Shown here: one piece after another, positions 1 through 11,858 of the stretch | Numbering within the stretch: position 1 is the stretch's first letter | Layout: every line of letters starts with the position of its first letter | The notes under the pieces: model-generated | What the model was told of the DNA's origin: nothing | Databases searched by the model: none | The model's input: only the letters and a program-made list of their open reading frames with translations | Position numbers and translations under genes: made by a program | Origin: Chrysaora quinquecirrha | Lineage: Eukaryota; Cnidaria; Scyphozoa; Semaeostomeae; Pelagiidae | Length of the DNA: 64,000 nucleotides | Direction of reading: 5' to 3' | Assembly (NCBI GenBank): GCA_014526335.1 | Contig: JACTAT010000016.1 | Span: forward strand, 4,921,478 to 4,985,477

Positions 1-143
1 TCGAACTCATGGGTTAAACTTTGTATGTAACTAATAACTCCGTTCAGTGCACCGACACCTGTAATCTTCGTTTCAAATGATGAATTAAATTCTAGAACCT
101 TCAAAAGCTATCATAAGAATTCGCATTCGATGAGACGACTTCT
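1..143. repeat. Dispersed repeat, copy 1 (direct repeat of 1890-2031)
   Basis: About 140 bases that recur in the same orientation at 1890-2031 with scattered differences and small indels. Shared words include 'gtgcaccga', 'cctgtaatcttcgtttcaaa' and 'aaaagctatcataagaatt'. The left edge is cut by the window, so its full length is unknown. The two copies flank the inverted-repeat element and the GAT satellite. Confidence 0.85.
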
Positions 144-1254
144 TAGACAGGGTTTTTTACCGCAACAATCTAGCAAAGAGGGTAACCTAGGGTTTTTCAA
201 ATTGAAATCTACTAAAAAGGTCGGAGAACACGAATCCAAGATGGGCCCTCAAAAATTTTCGCCGGAAGTAACCTCAATTAACGCCTAATTATGCCTAATT
301 AAGTCAATTAAAAAAGTTGCACTTTTTCAAATCTGATTACTGCAATATGTAGATCTTGAAACGCTGAGTAAAATTGTCTTTGACTGTATTTCAATACAAC
401 CTACCAGTTTCGAGAAAAACTCGTTTGAAATAATGATGACGTCATCGTCCTAAGGCTCAGTATGGGCTTTTATCAACTAGCGTAACTTCACAAATAGGGG
501 TCGAATCGTCAAAAAACCGCTTACAATGCGATACGTGTATGTATGACAGCATAATAAGCATAATAAGCCCCACCGCAAGTTTGGAAAAACGAAGAAAGGG
601 GGTTCACTGCATAAACAATAGGAATCCCATTATGAATACTATATAACAAATTTGACCTCTCGCCATTTCAAGCAGGTTTGATATTAAAACTTCAAATCTC
701 GAACATGAGTAGTCCTTCACAACCCCTTTTGGCTCATGGATGACTGGGCATCATTTTGGTACCATTATGACGTCATTTGCCCCTATGACGTCATCGGACC
801 CTTTTATGATGTCACAACCACACCCAATAATCATCATTCTGCTGTCTTAGCGTACATTTATCTCATAATTAGTGGTTTTGTGACTATTGCACCCAAACCT
901 ATAAAGTTATACAAGCTGAAATATAGAATCCAGGTCTGTACTGATCATAATGGTGATGACGTCATCATAATTTCAAACGAGTTTTTCTCGAAATTGGTAG
1001 GTCGTATTGAAATACAGTCAAAGACAATTCTACTCAGCATTTCAAGGTCTACATATTGCAGTAATCAGATTTGAAAAAGTGCGACTTTTGATTGACTTCA
1101 TTAGGCCTAATTAGGCATTAATTAAGGCTACTTCCGGTGAAAATTTTGAAGGCCCATCTTGGATTCGTGTTCTCCGACCTTTTTTTAGTAGATTTCATTG
1201 AAAAAACCCAAGGTTACCCTTTTTGCTAGATTGTTGCAGAAAAAACCCTGTCTA
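144..1254. mobile_element. Long inverted-repeat MITE-like element, 1.1 kb
   Basis: Two arms of about 300 bp (144-447 and 952-1254) are near-perfect reverse complements. The outer ends read TAGACAGGGTTTTTT and its complement. The arms run in to a 'gatgacgtcatc' palindrome. The central 500 bases have no convincing coding frame; the 112-codon ORF at 736-1074 runs across the right arm and is not conserved protein. No clear target-site duplication is visible. It looks like a non-autonomous DNA element, and its superfamily cannot be assigned from the ends alone. Confidence 0.8.
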
Positions 1255-1270
1255 TCAAAGTTTACTTCCT

Positions 1271-1357
1271 AAAATAGCAACGCTGTAGCAATGTCCACGA
1301 CACCCTCTTAATATGTCCTTCGGACATAAAGAAAATAGCAACGCTGTAGCAATGTCC
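1271..1357. repeat. Short direct repeats with palindromic ATGTCCTTCGGACAT
   Basis: A 26-base word beginning 'aaaatagcaacgctgtagca' occurs at 1271-1296 and 1332-1357. Between them, 1300-1330 holds a 31-base word starting 'acaccctcttaatatg' that recurs at 2664-2694. Its core ATGTCCTTCGGACAT is a perfect palindrome. Confidence 0.8.
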
Positions 1358-1365
1358 GAAGGACG

Positions 1366-1800
1366 CTGATGATGATGATAACAATGATGAAGATGATGTT
1401 AATAATGACGAAGATGACGAAAAAGAAGACAACGATGATGAGATAATGATTATGTTGGTGATGATGATGATGATGATTATGATGATGATGATGATGATGA
1501 TGATCATGTTGATCATGATGATCATGATGATCATGATGATGATTTTGAAGATGATGACGACTTTGAAGAGGCTGATAATGACCATAATTATCATGCTAAA
1601 GACGATCATGGTGATGAATATGATGCTCGACGACGACGACAACGATGATGATGATCACGTTGAAGACGGAAATGATGATCACCGTCTTCAACATGATCAT
1701 CATCTTCTTCAACAATGATGATCACGTTGAAGACAATGATTGGTGATTGTGATGATGATGGTAATGATGATAATGATCCATTATGATGATGATGCGATTG
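1366..1800. repeat. Imperfect (GAT)n trinucleotide satellite
   Basis: Dense GAT/GAC/AAT triplets over about 430 bases. ORFs on both strands here are low-complexity (runs of Met, Ile or Ser) and are satellite translations, not genes. Confidence 0.9.
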
Positions 1801-1889
1801 TTGACAATGCGATCAGATGAATCTTTCCTGGAAGAATCCCAAAGCTTTGAATCGAAAATAGAAAACCTCTAGTAACGTATATGTACTAA

Positions 1890-2031
1890 TAAATTTGAAC
1901 TCATAGATTAAACTGTGTAACAAATAACTCCCTTCAGTGCACCGAAACCTGTAATCTTCGTTTCAAATGATTAATTTAATTCTAGAATCTCCAAAAGCTA
2001 TCATAAGAATTTCGCATACTATGCAGATGAC
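1890..2031. repeat. Dispersed repeat, copy 2
   Basis: Direct-orientation partner of 1-143, with scattered substitutions and small indels. Similarity fades just after 'aagaatttcgcat'. Confidence 0.85.
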
Positions 2032-2603
2032 TATATTCGATAATTAGTAGCACTTTGAAGAATTGATTGCCAACTTTGAACCATTTATTTTCAGATGATT
2101 CTCGAAGCCGCAAACTGTTTTGAAAAAATTTCTTCGGTCTAACTTGGCAACAATTTCTACTGCGCCACAACCTCCCCCTCACTTCACACGAAAATATCTT
2201 ACATGTAAGAGGACTTCTAGAAACCTCTGAGAATAACAACCCAATCAAAAATTGTATGAAAATATTTCAAAATAAAAAATAAAATCAAATTAGATTTGAG
2301 CAACATTTTGCAATATTGTAGCCAAACCTTTTTTTGAAGCCCGACCGAGCCGGCTTCTTTGCGAGAAAATCATGGTGTCAAAATTTTAGTTTCCTGCATC
2401 TGGATCGAGCTCCCAACCCTTAGCGCAAGAAACAAGCGCATTATTCCACTTCGCTACACTAACAGTTGATACTAATTGATGTTTTTGGCAAGCAATTGCA
2501 TTTTGTTAATTATGCCCACTAACGACAACACTTAACGGCGATTTCAATGTTTAATTCCTATTATTTGTGGTTTATCTTTTGTTACGTTTTGGCACGAAAA
2601 AGC
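2032..2603. other. No gene seen
   Basis: AT-rich sequence. The only ORF (88 codons, minus strand, 1982-2248) overlaps the dispersed repeat and has no recognisable domain. I see nothing else to annotate. Confidence 0.6.
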
Positions 2604-2694
2604 GTATATGCCTATATGCCTATATGCCTATATGCCTATATGCCTATATGCCTATTACAACGAACACCCTCTTAATATGTCCTTCGGACATAAA
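2604..2694. repeat. (TATATGCC)n minisatellite plus palindromic word
   Basis: Six to seven copies of the octamer TATATGCC end near 2655. They are followed at 2664-2694 by the second copy of the palindrome-bearing word seen at 1300-1330. Confidence 0.85.
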
Positions 2695-2924
2695 AAGGAG
2701 ATCTTGATGATCGGACGGCAAAGCTTCACCTTCGCAGAATTCTCATGCATTAATACCTTACAAAAACATTTTTCCTCATAGATTGGATTATACCTACACT
2801 ACAAAGTGAATTTTCTCATCAATTTTTTTGTTCTCCTCACTCAATGTTGATCAAATGGCGTGGAATTGTTTTCATTATGTTCGAAGAATTTCGAACATAT
2901 CGGTGTGGGGTGGCGTGTCACTAA

Positions 2925-3826
2925 GACCCCGTTTACACGAGATCGGATCAAAAAGAGATCGGATCCATTTGGGACCGTTCCCGCTTTTTGACGGGCGTTT
3001 ACACGGGATCGGATCCAAAACTGTTCGCGTTTACACGGGATCGGATCCAAAAGGATCCGCTGAAATTTTCTTTGTGTTTACTTCGCACCAGAGGTGTTAT
3101 CAACTAAAATGGCACCTGAAATTCGAAAATAACAGACTTGAGATAAGTCACAAGCCTTGCAAGGGTCTTGTTTTTGAGATATTTAAGTAAACGTTCAAAC
3201 CAGGAGATGTTTCTACACAGTTGTCAGGCCAATACTTATATTTTTCCTGCAAATTCAGCTTGATTTTATGCTGTAAAATTTTATTTTTTAATTTTGAAAA
3301 GCGATTGCTTCAAATTTGAGGCTGCAAACACCAAGAAGAGCATGAAAGAACAGAAATATGTCTTTTTTGAGTCTGACAGCGAAGAAAACAAAGCTGACTT
3401 CAGTCTGCCATGTTAAAATGCCTTCGATTTTACATTTTTATCAACCTCGTTCCCTTTCCGGATACTTTTGGATCCGATCCAGACCGTTTACACGAGACCT
3501 CAGTGAAATCAGAACCGTGCTGGATCGCTTCTGAAAGCGATCCCGAATATCCGACACAGTACACTCAGGTGGTTGACGTGGTATGCCGCGGCTGTATGTT
3601 ACCATACACGCTAGCCGCATACAAGAGCCGATTCTCGAGAGAATCACATGGTGAGATGCCTTTTGACTGTCATTTGTGTGCCAACCAAAGCCGCTCTTTG
3701 AACATCAGACATACGGATAGCGGATCCAAAAGTATACGGATCCATCAGGTCTCGTGTAAACGCAAGGCCTATCCGAATACTTTTGGGTTCGGATCCATTC
3801 GGATCCGATCCCGTGTAAACGGGGTC
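2925..3826. mobile_element. MITE with GACCCCGTTTACACG terminal inverted repeats
   Basis: The left end reads GACCCCGTTTACACG and the right end is its complement. Inside are several inverted and direct copies of the words GGATCCGATCC and CGTTTACACG, so it may be two nested copies. The flanks are 'cactaa' and 'tatctaa'. The related locus at 28,380 lacks the insertion, which confirms the boundaries. The 3-base flanks taa/tat would fit a PIF/Harbinger-type TWA target, but that is only suggestive. It has no coding capacity. Confidence 0.85.
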
Positions 3827-4163
3827 TATCTAACTAACCAACTAACTAACTAACCAACGCTCGAACAATGGAAAACGTGTAACAATAGTATAAGCATCTC
3901 AAGAATGCCCTTAAAGCCATTGTCTCGGCAATTGATGCGCAATTTGAGGTTGGTTTTTCACAACGGCTTTGTCAATCTTAGGTCATGTGACAATTGTTCT
4001 TCTGACTCGTAATAGTTCACTATGAGTCGTTGTTGTTTACTTTTTAAACGATGGCAAATTGCCACATTGGTCTAGTTAATGACATTTCAAACACTCTCAT
4101 CATCAAACATAGAGTCTGGGCAAGAGCGGCAATTTCAAAATACTTTTCAAAGCAAATCGTCAT

Positions 4164-4740
4164 CATTCTCATCATCATCATCATCATAATCACGTCATCA
4201 TCATCATGATTACCATCATTGACGATGTGGCTGTGGCAAGATCTAAATGAACGGCATCACCAACACAATCACCCCTACAACCATCACCACCACCACCCCT
4301 ATCCCCACCACCACAACCACCCCTACAACCATCACCACGATCACCCTTATCACCACAACCACCCCCCTATAACCACCACCACAACCACCCCTACAACCAT
4401 CACCACGATCACCCTTATCACTACAACCACCCCCTATAACCACCACCACAACCACCTCTACAACCATCACCACGATCACCCCATCACAACCAACCCCCTT
4501 ATCATCACCACCACAACCACCCCTACAACCTTCACTACGACCATTTTTATCAGCACCACTACAACCCCCCTACAATAATCACCACGATCATCCCTATCAC
4601 CACCACCACATCCACCCTACCACCATAATCACCCCTAACAACCAGCATCATAATCATCGTGGTCATCAACATCATCACCATAACCACCACCATTATCATA
4701 ATAATCATCATCGTCATCGTTGTGCATACCGATAAACATC
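4164..4740. repeat. CAT/CAC triplet satellite
   Basis: Blocks of (CAT)n and of 'ccctacaaccatcaccac'-type higher-order repeats. The 119-codon ORF rich in His and Thr at 4219-4578 and its antisense Val-rich partner are satellite translations. Confidence 0.9.
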
Positions 4741-4815
4741 TTTCATCATTTGACCGAAATAGCTATATTCAACCAGAGTCGTTCTTCGAACATGCCCATG
4801 GGGCCCCTGTGTTTT

Positions 4816-5350
4816 TTACTCAACATTGATCCGAGGGGAGGGGGAGTGAATGATTGATTAGCGAAGCTAAAGTTAAGAAACAGCTAGTATTACTCGAAAT
4901 CTTCCGGTGGGGTCAATATATTTTGTCCAAGATTGTAGCTTATCTTAACAAACATGCTTGTAAAATGCAGCCCATAATTTTCCCAGTTACCTTACACTAC
5001 GATCATGTAATATTTTCAATTTTCACGACGAATTTCCGACAAGCGTTTCTAAAAGCCTGGTGGAGGGCTGTCGCCCCCTCCGCCACCCTTTAAGCTACGC
5101 CACTGCAAATAAAAAAACAGAAAAATCAATAACTCATTCTTTCAGTCAAGTGATGTGTTCAAAATGTCCTCAGTCCTGGTCAATACACTTCTCTAATATG
5201 ACAATAAAAATGATTCCCCTTCACGCAGGATCGCAGTACGCAATGATGGAATATAGAAAGCTGGTTTTTGGACATCTTGATGAAAATTATTCAGAAATTA
5301 TTTACCTTTTGAAGAATACGTCGAGTAGCTCCCAATTGGGGGGCAATTAA
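4816..5350. other. No gene seen
   Basis: Two overlapping short ORFs (79 and 96 codons) have no recognisable motif, and their frames overlap. I see no splice-bounded coding exon, RNA gene or repeat. Confidence 0.5.
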
Positions 5351-5935
5351 TTTTGAGTAAGAGAATGCTAAGAAAGAAAAATTAAAGAGAAAAAAACAAT
5401 AAAGATTCCAAGTAAAATTTTTTTCGTAGCTAAATACCCTAGTTAAAACAATTTCAGAAGTAGTTCCGCGAGTTCCGCGTTTTGGTTTTTCGCCCTATAC
5501 CGTGGGGACAAAACGCGGAACTCGATTTCGCGGAATTTGCAATTTCAACCAAAAACCACTTTGTACAGCATTTACGTTTGGGAAAACTGCTATTTCATTT
5601 CTTTGCAATTAAAATTATCGCATAATTTTCATTATAAAAAAGCCGAAATCACATTTGAAGGCTCTGTTAGTATCACATCCTAGTGGTGACTTACAGACTT
5701 AGGCCCATTTTTCTAATGTCAATGATGATTGCATTTTGAGTAAGAGAATGCTAAGAAAGAAAAATTAAAGTGGAATAAAACAGTTAAGAGTCAAAGTAAA
5801 ATGTTTTTCGTAGCTAAATACCGTATTTAAAACAATTTCAGAAGTAGTTCCGCGAGTTCCGCGTTTTAGTTTTTCGCCCTATACCGTGGGGACAAAACGC
5901 GGAACTCGATTTCGCGGAAAATAAATTCCGCTTGT
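5351..5935. repeat. Two tandem 383-bp repeats with TTCCGCG palindromes
   Basis: The unit starting 'ttttgagtaagagaatgcta' at 5351 recurs at 5734. Each unit ends in a GC-rich inverted repeat: AGTTCCGCGTTTT, about 25 loop bases, then AAAACGCGGAACT. The loop word 'tcgccctataccgtgggg' is identical in both units although the outer parts have diverged. Confidence 0.85.
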
Positions 5936-5998
5936 CCGCGGATTCCGCGTTTTGGGATGCCATAATTTCTATTCAACTAATTCACACGCCAACTTCGT

Positions 5999-6056
5999 TC
6001 CCAAGGGTATCTGTTGTTGTTGTTGTTATCTCAAACCTCAACAGATACCCTTGGGA
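5999..6056. repeat. Perfect 18-bp-arm hairpin around (TTG)n
   Basis: The arms TCCCAAGGGTATCTGTTG and its exact complement enclose a 22-base spacer containing TTG repeats. No flanking coding sequence explains it. Confidence 0.85.
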
Positions 6057-7215
6057 CCGGCTTCCAAAATTTGGCAGTTTTTGGCTTGGAATAATTAGCA
6101 TAAATTATGTAAATGATTGCAGCAGTGGCCACAGCTTTTCAATTCGTCAATGAGTTTGAGACACAGTAAAATGTTTTTGTTCGGTTGCACTTGCTTTCAA
6201 CGATTCATTTGTAACCAAATGAAAAAATAAGTGCTTCCGAGGAATCAGAGGACTGAAGGTTGATGAACTATCTTAAAACTCCATGCTAGCAAGCGTTTGC
6301 TGTTGTTAGAAGTTATCAAGTTTGTTTATACTGGAAGTTTCACCGAGAGTTTTACCGAGTTTTAACAAAAGCCATGAACTTTTGTTACGTGAAGAATTAC
6401 GTAAGGTTTTGACGAAATTCAGTGTTTTCCTGTGTCTTTCAGGTGAGAGCAATATATTCAAAGCCGGTAGCTTTTTCTTGTTGAAGATTCAAGTTGAATC
6501 ATACATATTTGCTGCAGAGAAGTTTTGTCTTTCGTTGCGTGAGCCGTGAGCGTGAATGAGATTTCTCCACTTTTGAAGTTTTGTGCAACAAAATACGAGA
6601 CAAAATAAATGTTACAAAAAACGAGAAAAAGTTATTGCCACACAAATTTAAACAACCTTTTTTTCTAAATGCAAATTTTAAACTATTTCAGCTCATTTGG
6701 GCTGTCTTGAAAATTATTTTTGCTTTATTTTTTCTGTTCATAATTTTACCGCGGAAAATGCATGCTTGTATGTTGCTTCAAACTTTCTGTATTTTTGCCG
6801 TGAAGAAGTTAAACTACAGCTATAATTTGCCTTTATCGATCCTTTTCTGTCTATTCCTTCTATCCTGGTTCAAAGCAATAACATTATAGCTGCTTTCTGT
6901 ATCATTTTGGAGTGGAAAAGCTCCAGGCCTCAACAGTTTTGTTTTGAAATTTCTTTCGTCAGGTCGAACGCCATCGCGACTTTCTAATGTATGCGGACAA
7001 CAAAAATTCTATTGTTCGGTCTTAGCCAATCAGAATGCAGAACAGCGAAACCGGTTCCAGGGTCAAATATAGACTTATTACCTTCCTCCCACTCTTTCGG
7101 AAACAGCTTCTAACAACAACAACAACATACAGCTGTTTCCTCAGAGTGGGACTCATAAAATTTGAGTTTCAAAACCTGGCCTATTCCGCTTGAATGGAGC
7201 CAACTTTTTGGCTCT
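6057..7215. other. No gene seen; AT-rich spacer
   Basis: Short ORFs at 6322-6549 and 6581-6889 have no recognisable domains, acceptor/donor pairing or repeat family. A CCAAT box lies near 7026. Confidence 0.5.
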
Positions 7216-7257
7216 CCAATCAGAGAGCAGTATTTCAGAATGCTGCTCTCTGATTGG
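7216..7257. repeat. Perfect inverted repeat containing paired CCAAT boxes
   Basis: Arms CCAATCAGAGAGCAG and its complement with a 12-base loop. Each arm ends in a CCAAT/ATTGG box, so it may be either a hairpin element or a promoter-proximal element. A YY1-like 'ggcggccatcttg' lies at about 7349. Confidence 0.6.
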
Positions 7258-7381
7258 TTCATTTTTATTTGTGGCGGGAGAGCGGCATACAGCGTTTTTT
7301 TTCAAACTGGCGTTGTTTTTTTTTGTGCCTGATGCGCGCGTTTGATTTGGCGGCCATCTTGATTGCTTTGGAGCTGTGTGA

Positions 7382-7687
7382 AAAATTTCTCTGGATAAAA
7401 TTCGAGAAATATCAAAGTTTGTTGTAAAGAAAGATGTTCAGTACGTTAGTTTTGCTTCGACAAGACACTGCGAAGATTTATTTCATCAGATTACGGAGTA
7501 TTTGCAGCTAAAGGACTCCAATTTTTTTACTCAACTCAAAAGTGATCGTGATGGCAGTCGTCAGGCCATAAAAGCAAGCTCACATCACCTCAGTCTTTTG
7601 CTGGTTGCATGGACATGGACAGGAAATTCATTAAACGGAATCTTCATTTCAACTAAGTTATTTCATTTGACACAAAACTTCAGTTAG
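7382..7687 (+). other. Open frame of 101 codons, possible exon, unidentified
   Basis: A frame open from just after a TGA (7379-7381) to the stop at 7685-7687, lying downstream of a CCAAT-rich, YY1-motif-bearing region. The composition is more protein-like than its surroundings (mixed charged and hydrophobic residues), but there is no in-frame ATG near the start and no recognised domain. It could be an internal exon, a decayed gene or chance. Confidence 0.25.
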
Positions 7688-10600
7688 TATCAGTCAACGT
7701 GGTCGAATTTATAAGAGTGAGAGCAAATTGTGGCGTTATGGCAAATTGAGCCATTATGGCAATTATCCTCATTATTTGGTTACTTTTCGGCAGGGAGCTC
7801 ATCATCCCTGAAAGTATTTGAAAAGCAAGTTTCATTATAGCAGTTTCGACTGTGTTTTGGGCAAATAATTCCGAGTTGATACCTTTCCTTTTAAAGCAGA
7901 CTTTGGAAATTTTAGGTGTTGGTTAGGGTCTGATATAATTCTTCAATTATTTGTGATTTTTTTAGAAACAGTTTAGTTTGATATTCTGTTACAAGTTTAG
8001 TCTTGGAGTCAAAAATTTTTAGAAACAGTAAATGCTTGCTTTAGAGTATCTAAATTTATCAACAACTCAAATTGTGCCTTTATTTTGTTTGGCACTTTTA
8101 TGTTTTTTCTCTTTATTAGTAAATATTGGTAGCTATTAGTAAACATACAAATGCCAAAACTTGTTGTGACACATTCATAGAATATCAAGCAACTGCAAAA
8201 AAGCAAATATGTGCTGTGTTATGTCACCTGTGAAAAATTTCAAGTTTCAGCACTGAGGAGTTGCTGCTAAGTTGTAGTTGTCAATATCCACCTAAGTTTT
8301 TTTCAACTCAAAAACCCTTGGTTATGAGAGTTTCTAAATTCTAAAAAGAAAGCAAGTACTCAAATTTTAGTTTTGAAAGTTCTGGTGTTACAAAAGTTAT
8401 AGTAAAACTGGCTACTGGCAAAAAGTACAACAAAATTGTGATTTTTTTTCATAAAAAAATTTGACACAGTACTGACTGTCTCTTATTCTTATTCAGTACT
8501 TAAAAAGTTTCTAAAGTGCACTCTTCAATTCAAGAACAACAGTCTGTTACATTTGCTTTTCTTCTTTTGGTCTGTTTTTCATAATTCAACTTCTTCTGAA
8601 ACAATGGAACAATGTCCCTTGCATCTGTAGCTTTCTTGACACCTGTTTTAAATTGTGTTTGCAATAACTGCAAAAAGTACAGCTTTCCTCTCAGAGACGG
8701 AATATTCTTCCAGCATCTTTTTTTGTAATCTGATAAGCATTTCTCAGCAAGTGTCCTAAAATATAAAATATGCTATTCACATTTTATATAAGATGTAGGG
8801 AAAAGATTCCAAACCTTCATTTTGATTTTCTTTCATGGATGTACACATTGAATGAGTAATGTTTTTAACTGAACTTTCCTGATGACCCAAGGACTGAAAA
8901 TATTGCACAGTGAAGTTCTACCATTGTTTTCCAAAAAGAATTTAAGTATTTTCTTCCAACAAATTGTCTTCTCAGAATAAAGAAAGAGGCATATATTAAT
9001 AATTTCTGACATGTATCTATACATAGTCATGCCATGGTCATGGTTCAAACAACTAGATATAGAGTCTATAACAAAAAAAATTTAACTTACCATGATGAGC
9101 ACAACAAACACAGTCAGCATACAGTATTCTTGGGTATTATGAACGCATGATGTGAAAATGGCAAACTTTTTTATCTGCAAACTTTTTTATCATTTTTCCT
9201 CACTTCCCCCAGCCCAGTTGAGTCAGTCCTCCACAAGTCCTTTTAAGGCCTCCATTTTCTGTTCGTTCGTGCTTTCAGTTTCATCGCCAGACAGACCAGC
9301 ATTAGTTGCCGCTCGATATTGCTTGAACTGCGCGCGCGACATTTTGAGCTGCCGCCGTCAGATTAAAACAGGCCAGGTTTTGAACCCCTATGTTAATGAG
9401 TCGTAATATGAAGCAAACAGCAACCTGTTGTTGTGGTTGTTCGGGTAAAGGTTGGTTGTTGTTTGCGAATAGTACGACTCGTGTAATAAGTCTAGGTCAA
9501 ATATGGACAGCGCAGTGTTTACGGAGAGGTTCTATTTGCCCTGGGTACGAGGTTGTTCACACGCAACAATTTTGCAGCCTGGGAACGAGGGGCCTAGGAA
9601 CGAGGATATTGTTGTGGTGTTTTGTTGTCTTATACTTTCTCTTTTGACCTTTCCTTCGATCATCTCGTCTTCGTGCTCTGCATGCCTTTGAGGAAGGAAA
9701 GAACGTGTTGCCCAATTTTCTGCCTTGCAAAATGGTAAGAAAATGACAAACAAAGTCAATATTTTCGTTTTATGCAGTTGTTACATTCGGCCTAGTTCCT
9801 AAATAAAGTTCCTTGCTCTTGGACTTTTTTGACCAAAAGTTCCAATGGTAGTAGTTCCTTAATTTTAAATCTGCATATATTTATTTAATGTCATTACTAA
9901 TATAAAGATTCGTTCGTAAGTGAGCAAAGCGGGAAATTAAACTCAAGGAAACATTTGCTACAATTGTGGACAAAATTAGTCGAGACTTTCTGAAAAGATT
10001 GATGGGTGTCTACATTTTTGCAACATTAATTTAATTTTATCAGTTTTTGTACTTTGTCTCAAAAATTTTGTCCTTGATTGCTGATATGCACTATCCAGAC
10101 ATTCAATTTTTAGCTTTTTGATGGGCCTAGTAAATAGTTAATAGTGTAAGTTCCCTAAATTTTTCTACCTTCTACATTGTATGTTCCATATAAAGTTGTT
10201 CTTTATAAAATGTATTTCCATAGTTGTTTAGGCTTATTGTGTCTGCATGCCCAAGGGATATCTTAATACCCAACATAATCTCCATCTAATACTCCATCTA
10301 ATACTCCATCTAAACTGTTTCTTCTTTAGCTTAAAATTCCTGAATAAACGTAACGAGTAACGATTCCTTAATAAAAAAGAAAGACAAGGTGGGAGACCCC
10401 AAAAGCAAGAAAAGCCTGATAATGTTTATTAAAATGTTATACTTAAGTATTCTCCTCAACCAAGCAAGGCTTCTTCATAGTGTTTTTTCTTGTAGCAAAG
10501 TTTATGATAATTGACCTTATCAAATGATTTATAGAAATATTGAGTCCAAGTATTGGCTATTTTTCCTTGCTTAGTTTATATTTTCAAGTTCCTCCATAGG

Positions 10601-10901
10601 GTATCATAGTTTTTTTGATCACCTTTTTAGGTCAATGAAAATAAAACCAGTGTTTGCCCCTATTTTTTTCCAAGTAACAGTCATCATCTGTGCCAGCAAT
10701 AATGCACAGGCAGAACCACTGCTACCACTCAAACATCCATGTTCAAAATTCCAAGACAACCTATGTGATTTCAAATGATTTTTAAGATTTTTGGAGATTT
10801 ATCGCAATGTATTTTGATTTATAGAGATTGAAAATGGGTGCTTCCTCAAGGACAAAAGGCATGGTCTAAAAATCATCCCAGGAATTCTGCTCCCAAATCT
10901 T
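7688..10901. other. No gene seen; AT-rich intergenic
   Basis: Only short, overlapping, domain-free ORFs are present. Minor features are a 12-mer repeat 'atactccatcta' (three copies near 10,280-10,312) and a GC-rich island near 9,320-9,360. I cannot support any gene here. Confidence 0.5.
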
Positions 10902-11363
10902 CATTCATTCATTCATTCATTCATTCTTTATTTTATAGCGGAGGTTTAATGTTTGGCAACCTCTTGTTGGCTGATGTGGACCTGCAACTTAAAAGTTCTA
11001 AACAAAAATAATTGCAATACAAAACCCTAATACCTAACTTGAAACCTTGTTATCTTATCTCTATTTCTAATATCTTAAATACAAATATAGCTAATGACTA
11101 AAAATACACAAAGGTATCGAGATCTTTATTCATATTTACAGTGGTTCCCTTACTGACCGAAATTTGTTCGATTGTTTTGCCATTCTTTGTCAACAATTTC
11201 TTAAAATTTAACAAACTGTCAGCACTCTTCAAATCTGAGTTTCAAGTGTTCCATAATATTGATCCTCTGTATTTTAATGTGTTTCGTTCAGTTTCTGATT
11301 TTAATCTTCCAATCTCTACTTTCTCCCCTCTCCGTGAATTACATTTGATGGTATACATTTCTT

Positions 11364-11858
11364 CTAGTCTATGTTTTTCTTCTCCCTTGGCGATCTTATA
11401 CATCTCAACAGCAATCTTCCTCTTATGTATTCAATGTTATTCCAGTTTGCTCTTTGGAGTACTTCAATATCTTTCGCCTTTTCGTTTATTTTCCTCACAG
11501 TCCTAGCTGCTTTTATGTGCCGACTTTGGATCTTCTGTAGTAGGTTCTTTGAACATGTCCCCCACACCAGCAGGCCATAGGTTATCTTTGGAACAAGCAT
11601 AGTGAAGTAGATCTTTTCAAGTGTTTCACCTGGCATAAACTTTATCTTTCGTAACATTGCATTGTAAACTGTAAATTTCTTCCTGACTTTCTCTATTTGT
11701 GTGTCCCATTTCAACTTACTGTCAATATACACCCCCAGCAGCTTGCATTCCGTTTTATAATCAACTATTTTATTGGCGATTTCAATTGGCTTTAAGGGAC
11801 CAACAAATGCATTCTTTTGAATGATCATTACATCTGTCTTCTTGGCATTTATTGTCAT
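11364..11858 (-). pseudogene. LINE RT thumb / C-terminal domain
   Basis: 164 codons following the YADD-bearing palm in a different frame. The LLGVYIDSKLKWDTQI motif and the conserved KITYGLLVWG are standard for the RT thumb of CR1/L2/Jockey-type LINEs. It ends about 440 bases before the tail repeat, which leaves room for a 3' UTR. Confidence 0.88.

Larger units (their letters stand above)
2875..4815. repeat. Dispersed repeat family R, copy A (interrupted by a MITE)
   Basis: Bases 2875-2924 and 3827-4164 match 28348-28767 closely, sharing words such as 'tggggtggcgtgtcactaa', (CTAA)n and 'aatggaaaacgtgtaacaat'. The match continues through a His-rich-coding CAC/CAT satellite to a unique right end (about 4715-4815) that reappears at 34485-34590. 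The unit is therefore left unique part, satellite, right unique part. Copy A carries an insertion at 2925-3826 that the other copy lacks. Confidence 0.8.

Noticed and set aside
736..1074. 112-codon ORF in the inverted-repeat element as a transposase
   Set aside because: No DDE motif or known domain, and a third of it is the terminal arm.
4219..4578. His/Thr-rich 119-codon ORF
   Set aside because: Satellite translation; the same composition occurs in all frames.
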